A stretch of 64,000 nucleotides of DNA from Taudactylus pleione. Taxonomy: Eukaryota; Chordata; Amphibia; Anura; Myobatrachidae. Position 1 is the stretch's first letter. Each line of letters opens with the position of its first letter. A program made the position numbers and the translations under genes. The notes under the pieces were generated by a model, which was given only the letters and a program-made list of their open reading frames with translations, ran no database searches and was not told the DNA's origin. The DNA lies in NCBI GenBank assembly GCA_031769625.1, contig JAUIMM010000188.1, positions 9,119,501-9,183,500 on the forward strand, given 5' to 3'. This document shows positions 10,889 to 22,569 of this stretch, piece by piece.

Positions 10889-11681
10889 ATGATCAACTCT
10901 TCCAGGGAGACCAGCCTCCAGAACGTACAGAGGGACCTGTGGTTCCAGCAGGGACGAATTAATACTCTGTGAGGATGAGGATGTACATAACACTGAAGAG
11001 GGTGAGGAATCTGTGGATGAGGAGGATGAGGACGACTTCTTGCCTCCGTAGAGCCAGTTTGTGCAGGGACAGATTAATTGCCAGCTTGTTTTGTGGGGGC
11101 CCAAACGAACCAATCATTTCAGCCACAGTTGTGTGGCAGACCCTGGCGCTGAAATGATTGGTTTGTTAAAGTGTGCATGTCCTGTTTATACAACATAAGG
11201 GTGGGTGGGAGGGCCCAAGGACAATTCCATCTTGCACCTCTTTTTTTTCTTTGCATTATGTACAGTTTGGGGCCTAGTTTTTCAATGCCATCCTGTCTGC
11301 CACTGCAGTTTCACGCCTAGATGGGTCACGTGTTTGTGCCGCCCACTCGTGTCGCTTAGCATAGTCATCCAGCTACCTCGGTGCAACCTTTTGGACATAA
11401 AAACACTATTGTGAGGTGTGAGGTATTCAGAATAGACTGGAAATGAGTGGAAATTAAGGTTATTGACGTTAATAATAGCATAGGAGCAGAAAAACCTACA
11501 AATTCTGTGATTTTAGCTGTTTTTATGCTTTTTTTCAAAAAAATACAGATCCAAAACACAAAACCCAGAACCCAAAACACGGAAGGGTGGTTTTGGCAAA
11601 ACCAATCCAGATCCAAAACACGAAGAAAGATCCAGATCCAAAACCAAAACACAAAACACGAAAAGTGGCCGGTGCACACCC

Positions 11682-11692
<11 letters not shown>

Positions 11693-11721
<29 letters not shown>

Positions 11722-11886
11722 CTGTATGTATCACTCACATACTATATATATATATATATATCAATATATGTATAATATAAGATGCACACACATGGATATA
11801 CACAAAACAGGATTAAGTTTTGCTTTAATATACTTCAATTACTTGAGTCCTTCTGTTCCGTCGCCCTCCGCTGTTGGCATGTTCCC
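11693..11886. repeat. Duplicated flank, copy 2 (right of hAT B)
   Basis: TA-rich sequence followed by the block also found at 5119-5306, with only a few substitutions and a shorter TA run. Similarity ends after gctgttggcatgtt. The spacing between copies (about 6580 bp) defines the tandem duplication unit. Confidence 0.85.
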
Positions 11887-13060
11887 CGGTGGGCAGGTGG
11901 TGCTGCGGTTATATAAGGAGGAGACGGGAATGTTGTACTTGGAGCTGTAAAACAAAAAACAACATCTGGCGCAGTGCGCTGGTGAGGGATTCGTCTCTCC
12001 CTGAGCTGTTTATTAGCTGATACCCGGCTCATATCTCATCTGCATTCTGTTCTCTAATGCTCTACTCTATAGTCCAGGGGTTTCTATCATCTGGGGCAGG
12101 AAGGGGAAAAATGCAATCAAAACCCGAAAATGCGATGCACTCTGGGACATGGATGCGGTGGGTAATGCCATCTTCCTGATGATGTTCCATAGAAGTCTAT
12201 GGGCTTCTCTCCTCCGAGTGCTGATAGAGGGATCCAATCAGATCCCTCCCAGCTCCCCCTGCGGCATGTGCAGAAGGACGCCGGAAGGGCTTCTGGGTCA
12301 TAGACCCGGAAGTCCCTCCATCGTAAAGGGCCGCTCTTACCGACAAAGCGTTCCTTTGCGGGGATCGTCATGTATACTGGCGTTACCAACACTGGCATGC
12401 ATGCCCATGGTTTGGTGACCTGATTTGGGCAATACCAAATTTACATCTGTATATTGATGTATGTTTACCCGTCCTGCCGTGCCAACTGCTGGAAAATTGT
12501 GATCTATGTCCTCGCTGACTACAATGAGCGAGTACGCTATAACCAGGGGTGAACCACTCAATGGTAAAAAATGTATATAACACATGTAACTTTGACAAGG
12601 AAGATGCCCCCCCAGCTCTGGCCCCATAGCAGCTGCACCCCTTAATCCCATGTCTATAACCATCACCAATTCAAGGGTGTGCTCGGAGGGGATGGGTCTT
12701 GGGACAGTGACGTGTAGGGGATGGGGGGGGGGGTCACTGTGCAGAGCCAGCTTTCTGAATATATCACCGGAAAGATGGCGCCACCTGTTGGGTATACAGA
12801 GCCCACAGGTAGCCACGCTGGTGAATCCTTTGGTGCACCAATGACAAATAGGCCATTTGGGGCTGTTTAGCGATTTCTCCATAGAATTGGGTACGTACAC
12901 CCCCCACGCAGTGTAACCACGCTCTGTCTTTGTCTTGCGGCTCCATGCTTCCATTCAGTAAATCATATATAGGAAATAGAGTAAGGACATAAACAGAATC
13001 CTATCCAAGCGGCTCTATGGGTTAGTACTGTACAGTAATATATAACACAGAATAGGAAGA
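11887..13060. other. Unassigned sequence
   Basis: No homology-like coding signal. A 205-codon minus-strand frame (12954-12337) has no recognisable motif and an unremarkable composition, so I do not call it a gene. An inverted pair around ccatagaagtctatggg (about 12187-12203) is typical of short repeats. A poly-G run lies near 12724-12732. Confidence 0.4.
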
Positions 13061-13625
13061 TGTACTGAGAACTACACATAGTATATAGCGCCAGAGAAGT
13101 AGTACTGTGTAGTTACAGAATATGAACAGATAGTGAGAAATACACATATTATATAGCGCCAGAGAAGTAGTACTGTGTAGTTACAGAATATGAACACACA
13201 TATTATATAGTGCCAGAGAAGTAGTACTGTGTAGTTACAGAATATGAACACACATATTATATAGTGCCAGAGAAGTAGTACTGTGTAGTTACAGAATATG
13301 AACAGATAGTGAGAAATACACATATTATATAGCGCCAGAGACGTAGTACTGTGTAGTTACAGATAGTGAGAAACACACATATTATATAGTGCCAGAGAAG
13401 TAGTACTGTGTAGTTATAGAATATGAACAGATAGTGAGAAATACACATATTATATAGTGCCAGAGAAGTAATACTGTGTAGTTACAGAATATGAACAGAT
13501 AGTGAGAAATACACATATTATATAGTGCCAGAGAAGTAATACTGTGTAGTTACAGAATATGAACACACATAGTATATAGTGACAGAGAATTTAGAAGTAG
13601 TAGAAGTAGTACTGTGTGGTTGCAG
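13061..13625. repeat. ~54-68-bp minisatellite
   Basis: About nine copies built from acacatattatatag, gccagagaagtagtactg, tgtagttacagaatatgaac and an optional agatagtgagaaat segment whose presence or absence changes the period. Minus-strand frames (LLLWHYIICVF-type) are repeat artefacts. About 240 unremarkable bases follow. Confidence 0.9.
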
Positions 13626-13865
13626 AATAGGTACAGGTACCAAGAACTACACATTGCAAACAGAGCAGGGGTACTGTGTTGTCTGTACAAAATTCAACTC
13701 TATACTTTTATTTATGTGATTCATTATTTAATTCTTAAAAGCTTGTTCACATACCAGCAATTTATATGCAATTTTACTGTATGTGTATAATGCGGAAAGA
13801 GCAGTAAAATAGGCCAGCGCTGTAATGCAATGTCTCACTCCTGCCATATGTAAATGCATGTAAAG

Positions 13866-14200
13866 CTGCATACACACACACACACGATTTAGTAAATGAA
13901 CGATTTTAGTAAATGATTTTCGTTCATTTTTTCAAGGGAAAAATGAATGAAAGTCATTTACTAAAATCGTTCATTTACTAAATGTAATGAACAATTTTTT
14001 TGAAGTACAAATGATTTTTGCATATTCTCTTACTGAAAATCGCTGAGTTGGTCAGTCTGACTGAACTACAAACTACAAACGTGAACGCGCATGAACGATA
14101 ATCGTTCATCGTTTTAACTCAGAAAGTGAACAATTTTTTCAACGATTGAACGATATCGTTATCGATAATCGTTCAAATAATCGTTGTGTTGTATGTCCCT
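13866..14200. mobile_element. ATCGTT-rich palindromic MITE
   Basis: Starts near gctgcatacacacacac and ends near gttgtatgtccc. The interior is a series of inverted repeats of aacgat/atcgtt type, including a long hairpin around tttagtaaatgaacgatttt. Related copies lie near 18925, 32985, 36849 and 39805. No coding capacity; boundaries approximate. Confidence 0.55.
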
Positions 14201-15369
14201 TTACTGCTACAGTATCTCTTCCATATGCCAGAGAAGGTATAACGGGCACAAGGTGGCAATAACAGTACATGGTATGCATACAATATATTATATACGCATG
14301 CTAACATGGCTCGGAGTTGTGTTGCCTGTCTGTATTACACTACTCTATGGGGTCCTGTAACATATATGTGTAAATCGCATGTGTAGCCACTGTAACGACC
14401 TCACAGGAACGGCGGAGAAATGGTTAAGGTAATTACTTGGTAATCGGTGCCATATAGGATTTCAATTCATTTTGAACATTGACAACCCACCAAATATAAA
14501 TTCTGGCCCCACTATTAGGAAAACTATCATTTAAAGCCATCTTTTTATGAGCAGGAAACAATGTCCTTCCCAGCTGTGGAGGTCTCTGGCTCAATCAATG
14601 AAGTGACAATAAAACCTGTCTATGGTCTAGACGCTGCGTGTTTATGGGCGATGCTGCTTGTCTGTACTATGGACATTCACCAATGCATCATGGGGCACAA
14701 TGTAACTGAGAAATAACAGCTCCAAGCTGATTGGTTGCTATGGGCAACTTTACCACTTGTCCTCTGTAGCAGACATGATACTGTACATATGGACACGGAG
14801 TATAATCTGCTCCATCTGAGTGATCATAATTGGGGTGGTCAGAGGGGACAGATGAGATCAGGCTCCTGGCCTGCTAACTCTTGGCTGCACCTCCATCTCT
14901 TCCACTTCCAGGCCAACCAAAGACCCCATACAAGCGCCGATTGTATTCCGATCACGCTCGCACAGAGGACTCACTTGCAAAGTGAGTGACAGGTAGCCAG
15001 CGGTTGGGGGTGGTAACGGGGGCGATTAGGAAAACGCAGGCGTGCCAGGACTGTTTAAACTCCGTTACATGGGCGTGCATACGTTAGCCATTGCGTTCTC
15101 CTGCGCAGTATGAGAGCTCTCTGCGTGTCGGGAGAGCTGCAGTGTTTGCGGCTGGTCAGACTTGCCGTACATGCTGCGTGACTGCCCGCTGTGCATCGAT
15201 GTATACATTGCTGTACGTCACTGGACGGATATGAGAAGGCAGCAGGGGGCGGCCCTATGCCCGGCTAAGGTTTGGAAGACGTTACCATATTTTAGCAACT
15301 GCGATCCGTAAGAGACTTCAGGTCTGATTACAATTCATAATTTCCTACTCTCCCAGAATGGTCGGCCGT
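14201..15369. other. Unassigned, low-repeat sequence
   Basis: Mixed composition with no supported gene. A segment near 14930-15030 (cacttgcaaagtgagtgacaggtag) resembles a segment near 44080-44100 and is probably an old MITE fragment. A second truncated repeat begins CAGGGCCAGATTAA at about 15370, immediately before the element at 15424. Confidence 0.4.
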
Positions 15370-15479
15370 TCAGGGCCAGATTAACAATGGGGCGGATGGA
15401 GTTGCAGTTCCTGGCCTCCCACACAGGGCCGGATTAAGGTCTGTGGGGGCCCCTATTAAATGTGACAAACTGCGCAATG

Positions 15480-16505
15480 GGGACCTTATGCAGAGCCCCC
15501 AGTAGTATCAGTGCCCACAGTGGTAGTGCCCCGTATGCAGTGCACCCAGTAGTAGTGCCCCTTATGCAGTGCCCCCTATGCAATACTCCCATTAGTAGTG
15601 CCCCCTGTAGTAATGCCCTCTGTATAAATGCCCCCAGTAGTAATACCCCTGTAGTTGTGCCCCAAATATTAATGCCCCCCAGTAGCAATTGGGCGTGTGC
15701 CCAATAGTTATGCCCTAGTAGTAATGCCCCCTGTATAAATCCCCCAGTAGTAATACCCATGTAGTTGTGCCTCCAATAGAAATGCCCCCAGTAGTCATTC
15801 CCCCTTTAGTAGAGCCCTCTGTAGAAATGCCCCCAGTAGTAATGCCCCTCTATTAGTGCCCCCAATACTAATGCTTCCTCTCTAGTAGAGCCCTCAATAG
15901 TAATGCCTCCCCCTCCGAGTAATGCCTCCCCCCAGTAATGCCCCCAGTAGTAATGCCCCCCCAGTAATGCCCCCATTAGTAATGCCTCCCCCCTCCCCGA
16001 GTAATGCCCCAGTAGTAATGCTCCCCCCTGAGTAATACCCCCAGTAGTAATGCCCCCAGTAGTAATGCCTCCCCCCTCCCCGAGTAATGCCCCAGTAGTA
16101 ATGCTCCCCCCTGAGTAATGCCCCCAGTAGTAATGCCCCCCCGCCAGTAATGCTCCCAGTAGTAATGCCCCCCAGTAATGCCCCCAGTAGTAATGCCTCC
16201 CCCCTCCCCGAGTAATGCCCCAGTAGTAACACCCCCCCAGTAATGCCCCCAGTAGTAATGCCTCCCCCCTCCCCGAGTAATGCCCCAGTAGTAACACCCC
16301 CCCAGTAATACCCCCAGTAGTAATGCCTCCTCCCTCCCCAAGTAATGCCCCAGTAGTAATGCTCCCCACTGAATAATGCCCCCCGCCAGTAATGCCCCCA
16401 GTAGTAATGCCTCCCCCTCCCCGAGTAATGCCCCAGGTGTAATGCTCCCCCCCGAGTAATGTCCCCTGTAGTAATGCCCCCAGCCAGTAATGCCCCCAGT
16501 AGGCC
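15480..16505. repeat. ~15-bp minisatellite, agtagtaatgccccc type
   Basis: Dozens of short units (agtagtaatgccccc, agtaatgcccccagtagt, cctccccgagtaatgcc) with a higher-order arrangement of roughly 60-80 bp towards the right. The 260-codon minus-strand frame across it is glycine/leucine/tyrosine repeat sequence caused by the unit length, not a gene. Confidence 0.92.
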
Positions 16506-16583
16506 GCTTGCACTAAAAAAATAAAGCTCATACTTACCTGAACCTTAGCCCCGCGTCCGCTGCAGTCAGCTCGGCTGCTCCTC

Positions 16584-16625
16584 TGCACTATGGCAGAGAC
16601 GTCATGACGTCTCTGCCATAGTGCA
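16584..16625. repeat. Perfect 42-bp palindrome
   Basis: The two 21-base arms meeting at 16604/16605 are exact reverse complements with no spacer; the centre is GACGTCATGACGTC. The same 14-base core occurs at the centre of an 18-bp palindrome at 63942-63959. Confidence 0.93.
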
Positions 16626-16893
16626 CTGCGTGAGCCGGAAGCTGGAGCTCACGTGAGCTCAAGCCTCCGACTCCGACTGCTGCTGCGGGGAGCCAGGCTC
16701 CCGCTGGTTACAGCAGGCGCCTAGTAAATGGAGCCTCCTTGTGGCACCGGGGTTAGGTTGGCCGGAGGAGGCGGAACTGGTTCCATCTCCTCCGGTCCAC
16801 TTCAACCCCGATGGGTGTGGGGACCCTTAATGTGTGGGGGTCCAGGGACGATCGCCCCTGTCGCCCCCCCGTTAATCCTGCCCTGCTCCGACA

Positions 16894-18924
16894 TAAAAAT
16901 AGGCCCATCTTCCTGACTGTATGATGATTACCAGCTGCCTAGTGGTAATAGTATTGTATTTAGTTTTCTCTCAAATTATGCAATTTTTTTTTTTTTTTAA
17001 TGTATTTAGGGAGACAGTGGGGCTGATAGTGTAGGTAGGGGATGTACACGTTCATATGTCTTTAGCCACATTCACACAGCGCTCGTCACAACTCCTGCCC
17101 TTCTCAGTACAGGCCTTTGAACATTTTCAGCTGCAGGCCCATGTGGCCCTTAATCCGGCCCCGCCCCCATTGCTGACTCCCCCATGGCCGCCCACTTACT
17201 GGCGGGGGCCTGTAATATCGGCTCTGTACATCGGAGGCGGGGCCACAATGACGCAATTAAGCCGCCACGCTCCCCTCGCTGACACCAGAATCCGCAAACT
17301 CTGATTATTTTACATTGTGTCCAAATAACAAAATGTTTGTCAGCTATTATGTTAATAAGTTAAATAAAGTTATTCCATCAGCAATACTTAGTGTCATTAT
17401 TGTATTGTGCCCATGTCAGATCTAGGCTTGGCACACACTGGTGAAATAACCTTGGCCTGGCTGCACTAGTTGCACTATAACAAGGAGACCGGCAGCAGGA
17501 TTTTGCTGGTGCCCTCCTTAAAGTGATTCAACCCCAGACTGGTCTGCATGGGGCTGATATCCATTCCCTCTTACTTACCTCTTGGAGGGGGGCTGCCATG
17601 TTGGTGCTGCAGGGAGGGTGGGGGCGGCTGAATTGGGCGGAGTGGGGCCGAGCCAGCTCCATTGAGTCATCGCGCCCCTGCTTTATAATGCCAATATTAC
17701 CGGCATTACAAAGCAGGAGGCGGGGCTACGATGACGCAATTCAGCGCAAATTACGCCACCACCTCCCCAACCGCCCACTATCACGCGTGGGCGCAGGGGG
17801 TCGGTACACAATCCGGGGGACTTGCCTACTCTTGCAGGGTGCTTTGAGTGGCTTCCGACAGTCCCGGGACAGTAGGCAAGTATGCTGATATCCCTAGTGG
17901 AATCGGGCCTGCAAAGAACGTGCCATTACAGGGACACAGAATGGCGCTGGGGGCTTCCCGGCTCCTCTGCTGCTGTGGGGATCAGAGTGCGCAGTTATTA
18001 GAGTAAATAATGTTTTGGAACAAGTCTCAACAAGCCCTAACAGCTATCCACTGCTGGGGCGTCCTGGCACTTGTGGAGCTATAAGTGCCTTGTGGAACTA
18101 TAAGCGCCAGCATGCCCTTGGCTGGCAGCTCATGCTGGAGCTTGTGGGACTACAAACACCAGCATCCCCTGGAAGGCAATGTTGCTGGGACATGTAGTAC
18201 CTTGACAGTGTTTATATTGAAAAATATGCTCAATGTATGAAAAACATATTTGTTTGAAATATAAAGAAAATCTAAACAACTTGTTCATCTTCCTAATTAC
18301 ACCAGGGTTGCCTACCCTCCCGATAAACGGGTGCGGCTCCTGACCCCCCGTTTTGGCCCCGCCCCCTGCTTCACAATGTCTGTATTATCGGCATTGTGTA
18401 GCGGGGGCGGGAAATATGAGGTGATCGGGTAGCCCCGCCCAGTCATGCCCACAAATGTCATCAGCCCGCCTTACCACGCCCCTTTTTGCCAGCCACGCCC
18501 CCTGCCCTGCCAATCTGGCTGCTTCCTCCCAGAAGGAGCAGCCAGATAGTCAGCAAGTATGGAATACACACCTAAATCCATAGGGAATCTCTTTAGCAGA
18601 AGTAGTCCCAAGGGAAATAAAATATGTTATATCATACTTGCCAGCTCTCCCTCATTGTCAGGGAGACTCCTTGAAATAGTAGCAATCTCCGTGACTCCCT
18701 GAAGAGTCTAGCAATCTCCCTGATTGCACCTTACCCCCATTAGGTAGCTGTTAAATACCAAAAAAACTAAGATATATACATTCAAATGGGATCAGTATTA
18801 TAATTTCCCTATATTTGTTATAAGACACAATGATAAATACGGCTACATGAATAGTATCAGTGTGTTTTCATCAATAAGTAGATCTTACTAACTGCTTTGA
18901 GGCTCATTTACATTTGGATGTTAA
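16894..18924. other. GC-rich interspersed repeat fragments, no gene
   Basis: Contains several fragments of one short-repeat family recognisable by ggcggggcyacratgacgca near 17229, 17709 and (diverged) 18404, with related pieces at 19441, 24545 and 25185. A segment at about 18050-18200 has repeated acttgtggagct/ccagcatgccct phrases also present at 52260-52310 and 63365-63430. Nothing coding was recognised; a 121-codon plus frame (17523-17888) has no motif. Confidence 0.45.
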
Positions 18925-19100
18925 GGCACACATACACTAGATGATTAAATTGAGCGATTGAACGATAACGATATCGTTAACTTTCGATAATCTTTCAATA
19001 ATCATTTGAAAATCGTTTGCAGATTGTTTAAAAAAATGTCTAAAACGACCAGCGATGCGTGCTCCCGCTGGTCGTTTAGACATCTATCATCATACAAATA
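18925..19100. mobile_element. ATCGTT-rich MITE, probably partial
   Basis: Contains acacatacactagatgatt, an aacgatatcgtt palindrome and, at its right, a hairpin formed by ctaaaacgaccagcg and cgctggtcgtttag. Similar to copies near 13866, 32985, 36849 and 39805. Right boundary uncertain. Confidence 0.5.
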
Positions 19101-19125
19101 TGTTGTACAACCTGACGATATATAT

Positions 19126-19265
19126 ATATTTTTTTTCTTTTCTTTTCTTTTTTTCTTTTTTCTTTTATTTTATTTTTATTCATATTTTTATTTTTTATTT
19201 TTATTTTAATTTACTTTTCAGATGTGTTTTTATTTCATTTTTATTTTGAATTTTATTTTTATGTA
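19126..19265. repeat. T-rich low-complexity tract
   Basis: About 140 bases almost purely T with C, then T with A interruptions. Phe/Tyr-rich frames through it are artefacts. The next 400 bases (to 19670) hold a GC-rich repeat fragment with cgcgacttccaagag-type sequence and no gene. Confidence 0.85.
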
Positions 19266-19777
19266 CACATATATATATATTTGAATAAATGATGTATTGT
19301 GTTTGTATTATATGTATTCTTATTTTATATGTATGGGGAGGAGAAGCAGGTGGGAGGTGTTGGGGGAGGGGCCAGACGCGTCTCTTCATTAAGTCCCGCT
19401 CCCTTGCGTTAATTTCCTGCGAGCGGCGCATATTTACATAAGAGGCCGGGCCAAAGTGATGCGATTTTCAAAGAATCACATCATTAGGTCACGCCTCCTA
19501 CTCGCGAACCCGCCAATCCGCAAGAAAATTCAAATTATTCTGCCAACTTCACTAGGAACTGGGCAGAATGCGGGAGAAGTGCCTACCCTTCCGGAGGGTG
19601 CGGGGGAGTTACCCAAAAAAACGGGAGCCTCCCGCGACTTCCAAGAGGGTAGGCATGTATGATGTAAGTTCATTTTATGACATGCCTCTCAGATGTAGAA
19701 GTACACGTCAGTTTTACCGCCGCGCTCATAGGTGCTGCTTTCACAATCTCCCTGAAATGCTTTTTCAAAAGTAGACT

Positions 19778-19937
19778 TAGTCAAGACCATCGCGACCATC
19801 TTGTTGGACGCTCGTATATGCTGTGGGTGGTGACCCACAGCTATACGAGCGTCCAGGAGGACGCTCCATTTTCATGGAGGAGGGCCCTGATTCAGAGCGA
19901 GCGCTCTGGTCAGAGCGTCCGGCTCTGAATCAGGGCC
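19778..19937 (+). mobile_element. 3' fragment of GGGCCTGATTCAG MITE
   Basis: Enters abruptly at about 19778 in the internal gaccatcgcgaccatc segment, passes gctgtgggtggtgaccc, and ends with CTGAATCAGGGCC at 19937. It matches the right part of the copy at 42559-43107; the left part is missing. Confidence 0.7.
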
Positions 19938-21402
19938 ACTGCCTGCTATTCATAAGGACGGGGCGTGAGCTAATTCCCAGTAAGCGCACATTGGGACAAG
20001 TCTCACTGCGTTATTTAATTGTTATTGGCAAAAGAAAGTTCATAAAGGTCCAATATTACAATCCAGTCACGTTGGCATAAAAAAAAAAAAAAAAAGAGAG
20101 AGAGATCTAAGTCAAAATGTAATAAAATAAATTGTAGCTAAGGTGTTTGATAACCCAACTCTTGCGCTGCAAAATAAATGGCAACAATCTCTCATTCCCC
20201 CCTAAGCATATGTAAAATCGCGCCTTCTCTTCCAATACGCGTGCGAACCCGCCATTGCTTTGTTAATTTAGCCGCAGCCATATATAGAGAAATTGTGCCA
20301 GTGTAATCTGAACTTGTAATTCTTAAATGCACCCAATTCATTCTTATGTTAAATTGAATTGTCTGCACACCTGAGGGTGTAACTTAATAGCTGTGGAGTT
20401 GGAAAATTTATAACGTGCGGCAAGGTGCAATGCTGAGCGGTGTCCTCTGGGTGGCAGCAGAGAGAAGGGAAATATGTTCATCCTTGCAAAGCAGCTGTCT
20501 CACTCATAAGCACACTTCTCTGCTAGGAGGGTAATTTAGAACAATTACACCAATTATTATTGCTTTTCTAATTAGTGTTTTTCCTACAGAATTAGCTGAG
20601 TGTTTATTAGAAGTCGAACGCTGCCAACAGCTTAACTGCTTCCACGCCAGGTTTAAGTTAACAAATTTTTTTTGTTTGTTTTTGAAAATGTTTTTTTTTA
20701 TTTATTTATTTATCTTCTTCTTATAAGGTCCTTGCATAAAAGCATTGATTAAATATTAATTTTTCTTTGTTACATTTTGCATTAATTTTTAACTAGCTTT
20801 ATGTCTTCCTTAGAAGATAATGTGTTAAATCCAGTCCTTTCGGAAATCGAGTAAGTCTTTTTTTTTTTTTTTCTTACCCCGCCATAAAAGACCCATTGCA
20901 TTTGTTTTGTAATTTACAGGGAGGAAACGTAAGAAGACGATATATTAAGTGAGTTATTTCTGTGGTCGGGATAAGGAGCCACTTCTGCTCCTTCACCGAT
21001 CTCTACGTCCCTGGACATGAGATCCTTGTTCAGGCGCATAGGAAGCTATTATTGAAAATACGTTGGTTTTAAATAAGATGTGTAATAGTGAGTATAATTA
21101 AACTTTGCAATTACATGCTGATACAAGGTATACAGCAGCTTCCATAACGTGCACTGGTTTTCTGGCACTTATTTTGTTAAGGCAAAAGTATATATACAGT
21201 AAATAAAAAAATATAAAAAATATATAATACAAAAATCAAATATAGTTATCAATAAGAGGAAGTCGAAAGCCTCTAACAAATCATAAACAAGAGAAATAAA
21301 ACTAGGATTGGAGAGCACTGAGTTTGTGAAACAAGGATAGTGGCAAAAAACCTTGCAGCAGGATGTAACTCAAATATGTGTATATATATATATATACACA
21401 AT
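19938..21402. other. Low-repeat region with possible conserved non-coding block
   Basis: Apart from an A-run at about 20081-20096, this is ordinary AT-rich single-copy-looking DNA. The part around 20340-20660 has dense TAATTA/TAATTAG-type sites between pyrimidine tracts and no repeat resemblance in the window, which is the look of a non-coding element; this is inference only. A short TA run lies at about 21381-21395. Confidence 0.35.
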
Positions 21403-21560
21403 ACTGTGCAAAAGTTTTGGGCAGGGGGGAAAAATGCTGCAAAGTAAGAATGCTTTCAAAAATAGAGTTGTTATTAGTTTATTTTTATCAATTAACAAAA
21501 TGCAAAGTGGATGAGCAGAAGAGAAATCTAGATCAAATTAATAATTGATAATTTGGTACC
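21403..21560. mobile_element. Tc1/mariner-type terminal fragment
   Basis: Begins beside TA with actgtgcaaaagttttgggc, a terminal sequence I associate with Tc1/mariner-type elements, followed by aaatgctgcaaagtaag and ttatcaattaacaaaatgc. No opposite end or transposase was found, so it is an isolated end. The family call is from memory of the sequence type. Confidence 0.4.
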
Positions 21561-21974
21561 ATTTGTATCAGTAGTATAGTTTCTTTAGAATTAGTGTCTT
21601 AATGAAGATTAACATGCACCAGCCTTTTCCTTCTAATCCTGCCAGTTGTGAATAATGTCCTGTCCCTATCTGTTATCTCCAACCTCATCCCTCCATGTTC
21701 ATTCCAGACACATCTCCCCTGTCTTCTATTAGCTTCATTTCCGTGTGTCTCGTCAGCCTTTTCCCCCTTGTGTCCCTTCAGCTTCTTCCCATGTGTCTCT
21801 CCAGCCTAATTCCTCCTGTCTCTCCAGCCTTGTCCCTCCATGTTCTCTTCAGCCTCATCCAGTGCCTCCAGCCTCGTCCTCCCTGTGACTTTCCAGCCCC
21901 ACCCCTGTCTCTTCAGCCTTATTCCCCCATTCTTTCATGTTCTCTCCCGCCTCATCCCCTTTGTGTCCCTCTGA

Positions 21975-22147
21975 ACTTCCAGCGGTTCCAAATTCGGATT
22001 TTAAATCCAAATTATGGGTTTTGGATTGCAAAAATTACATTATTTCCAGATGCAAAACCAAAACACTTGAGGGTAGTTTTGCAAAACAAAAAGAAAAATA
22101 TGAATCCAGATCCAAAACCAAAACACGAGGGTTAGCACACATCTCTC
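21975..22147 (+). mobile_element. hAT 3'-end fragment
   Basis: Simple-sequence-rich DNA of the ccaaaaccaaaacacgag type ending gttagcacacatctc, closely resembling the 3' ends of elements B (11540-11684) and D (28420-28548). Only the terminus remains; the upstream 600 bases (21560-21974) show no gene, just a Leu/Ser-rich random frame. Confidence 0.55.
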
Positions 22148-22569
22148 GACATAACAAGCCAGTACTGGGGCTTTGATTGACCTCTCGTAGAACAAGGTTT
22201 GGTGTTTGGCAGTTTAACAAAAGGCTTTTTCTTCTGTTACTGGGGTGGCGTTTTTTTTTATCCATTTAATGTAGTTATATATTATGCAGAAACATTTATA
22301 ATCCTAGTCCAGTATACCCCCATCCATTCCAATGGGGCAATCATTTCACACACCTTACCTGCACATAAGTGCGCTCCACTACTGTGTCACTTGTGAAGAA
22401 CGTTGGTTACTTCAGGGGAATACCCATTATGGATACAGCAAGGGGGTGAATTCTAATGCAATCACTTCTTTTCAGTTGTATTGTCCCCAATTAATTTTGA
22501 GTAGTGGCTGATGGCTTTAATATAGTGCTTTGTGTTGACTAGTAGCAGAAAATGTCAAATAAATTGTTA

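Larger units (their letters stand above)
6632..11684 (+). mobile_element. hAT transposon B, non-autonomous, satellite-filled
   Basis: Begins TAGGGGTGAGCGGG at 6632 and ends CCGGTGCACACCCCTA at 11684, with atatatat outside both ends (6624-6631, 11685-11692). That TSD is consistent but weak evidence because the site is a TA run. Orientation is opposite to A: promoter at left, 3' end at right. Order inside: TATA promoter, GTGTA-rich leader, ~160-bp array, a short transposase-derived frame starting at 8649, ~136-bp array, the C-terminal dimerisation remnant, then a 3' region ending in simple sequence of the gatccaaaac type. The BED finger and the catalytic core are absent, so it cannot encode an active enzyme. 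Element C (55497-62085) is the same family in inverted orientation. Confidence 0.88.
15424..16885. mobile_element. hAT-type element with TIR CAGGGCCGGATTAA, internal satellite
   Basis: Left end CAGGGCCGGATTAA and right end TTAATCCTGCCCTG form terminal inverted repeats. Flanking octamers are ctcccaca (15416-15423) and ctccgaca (16886-16893), matching at seven of eight positions, as expected for an aged hAT target-site duplication. The interior holds a minisatellite (15480-16500) and a GC-rich segment with a 42-bp palindrome. No transposase is present. A fragment of the same family ending ttaatccggcccc lies near 17150-17166. Confidence 0.65.

Noticed and set aside
12337..12954. 205-codon minus frame
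   Set aside because: No motif, no promoter or splice evidence; chance frame in a GC-neutral region.
15806..16588. 260-codon Gly/Leu/Tyr-rich minus frame
   Set aside because: Translation of the 15-bp minisatellite.
21695..22135. 146-codon Leu/Pro/Ser frame
   Set aside because: Pyrimidine-rich tcctcc/cagcct repeats give an open frame; its end runs into a hAT terminus.
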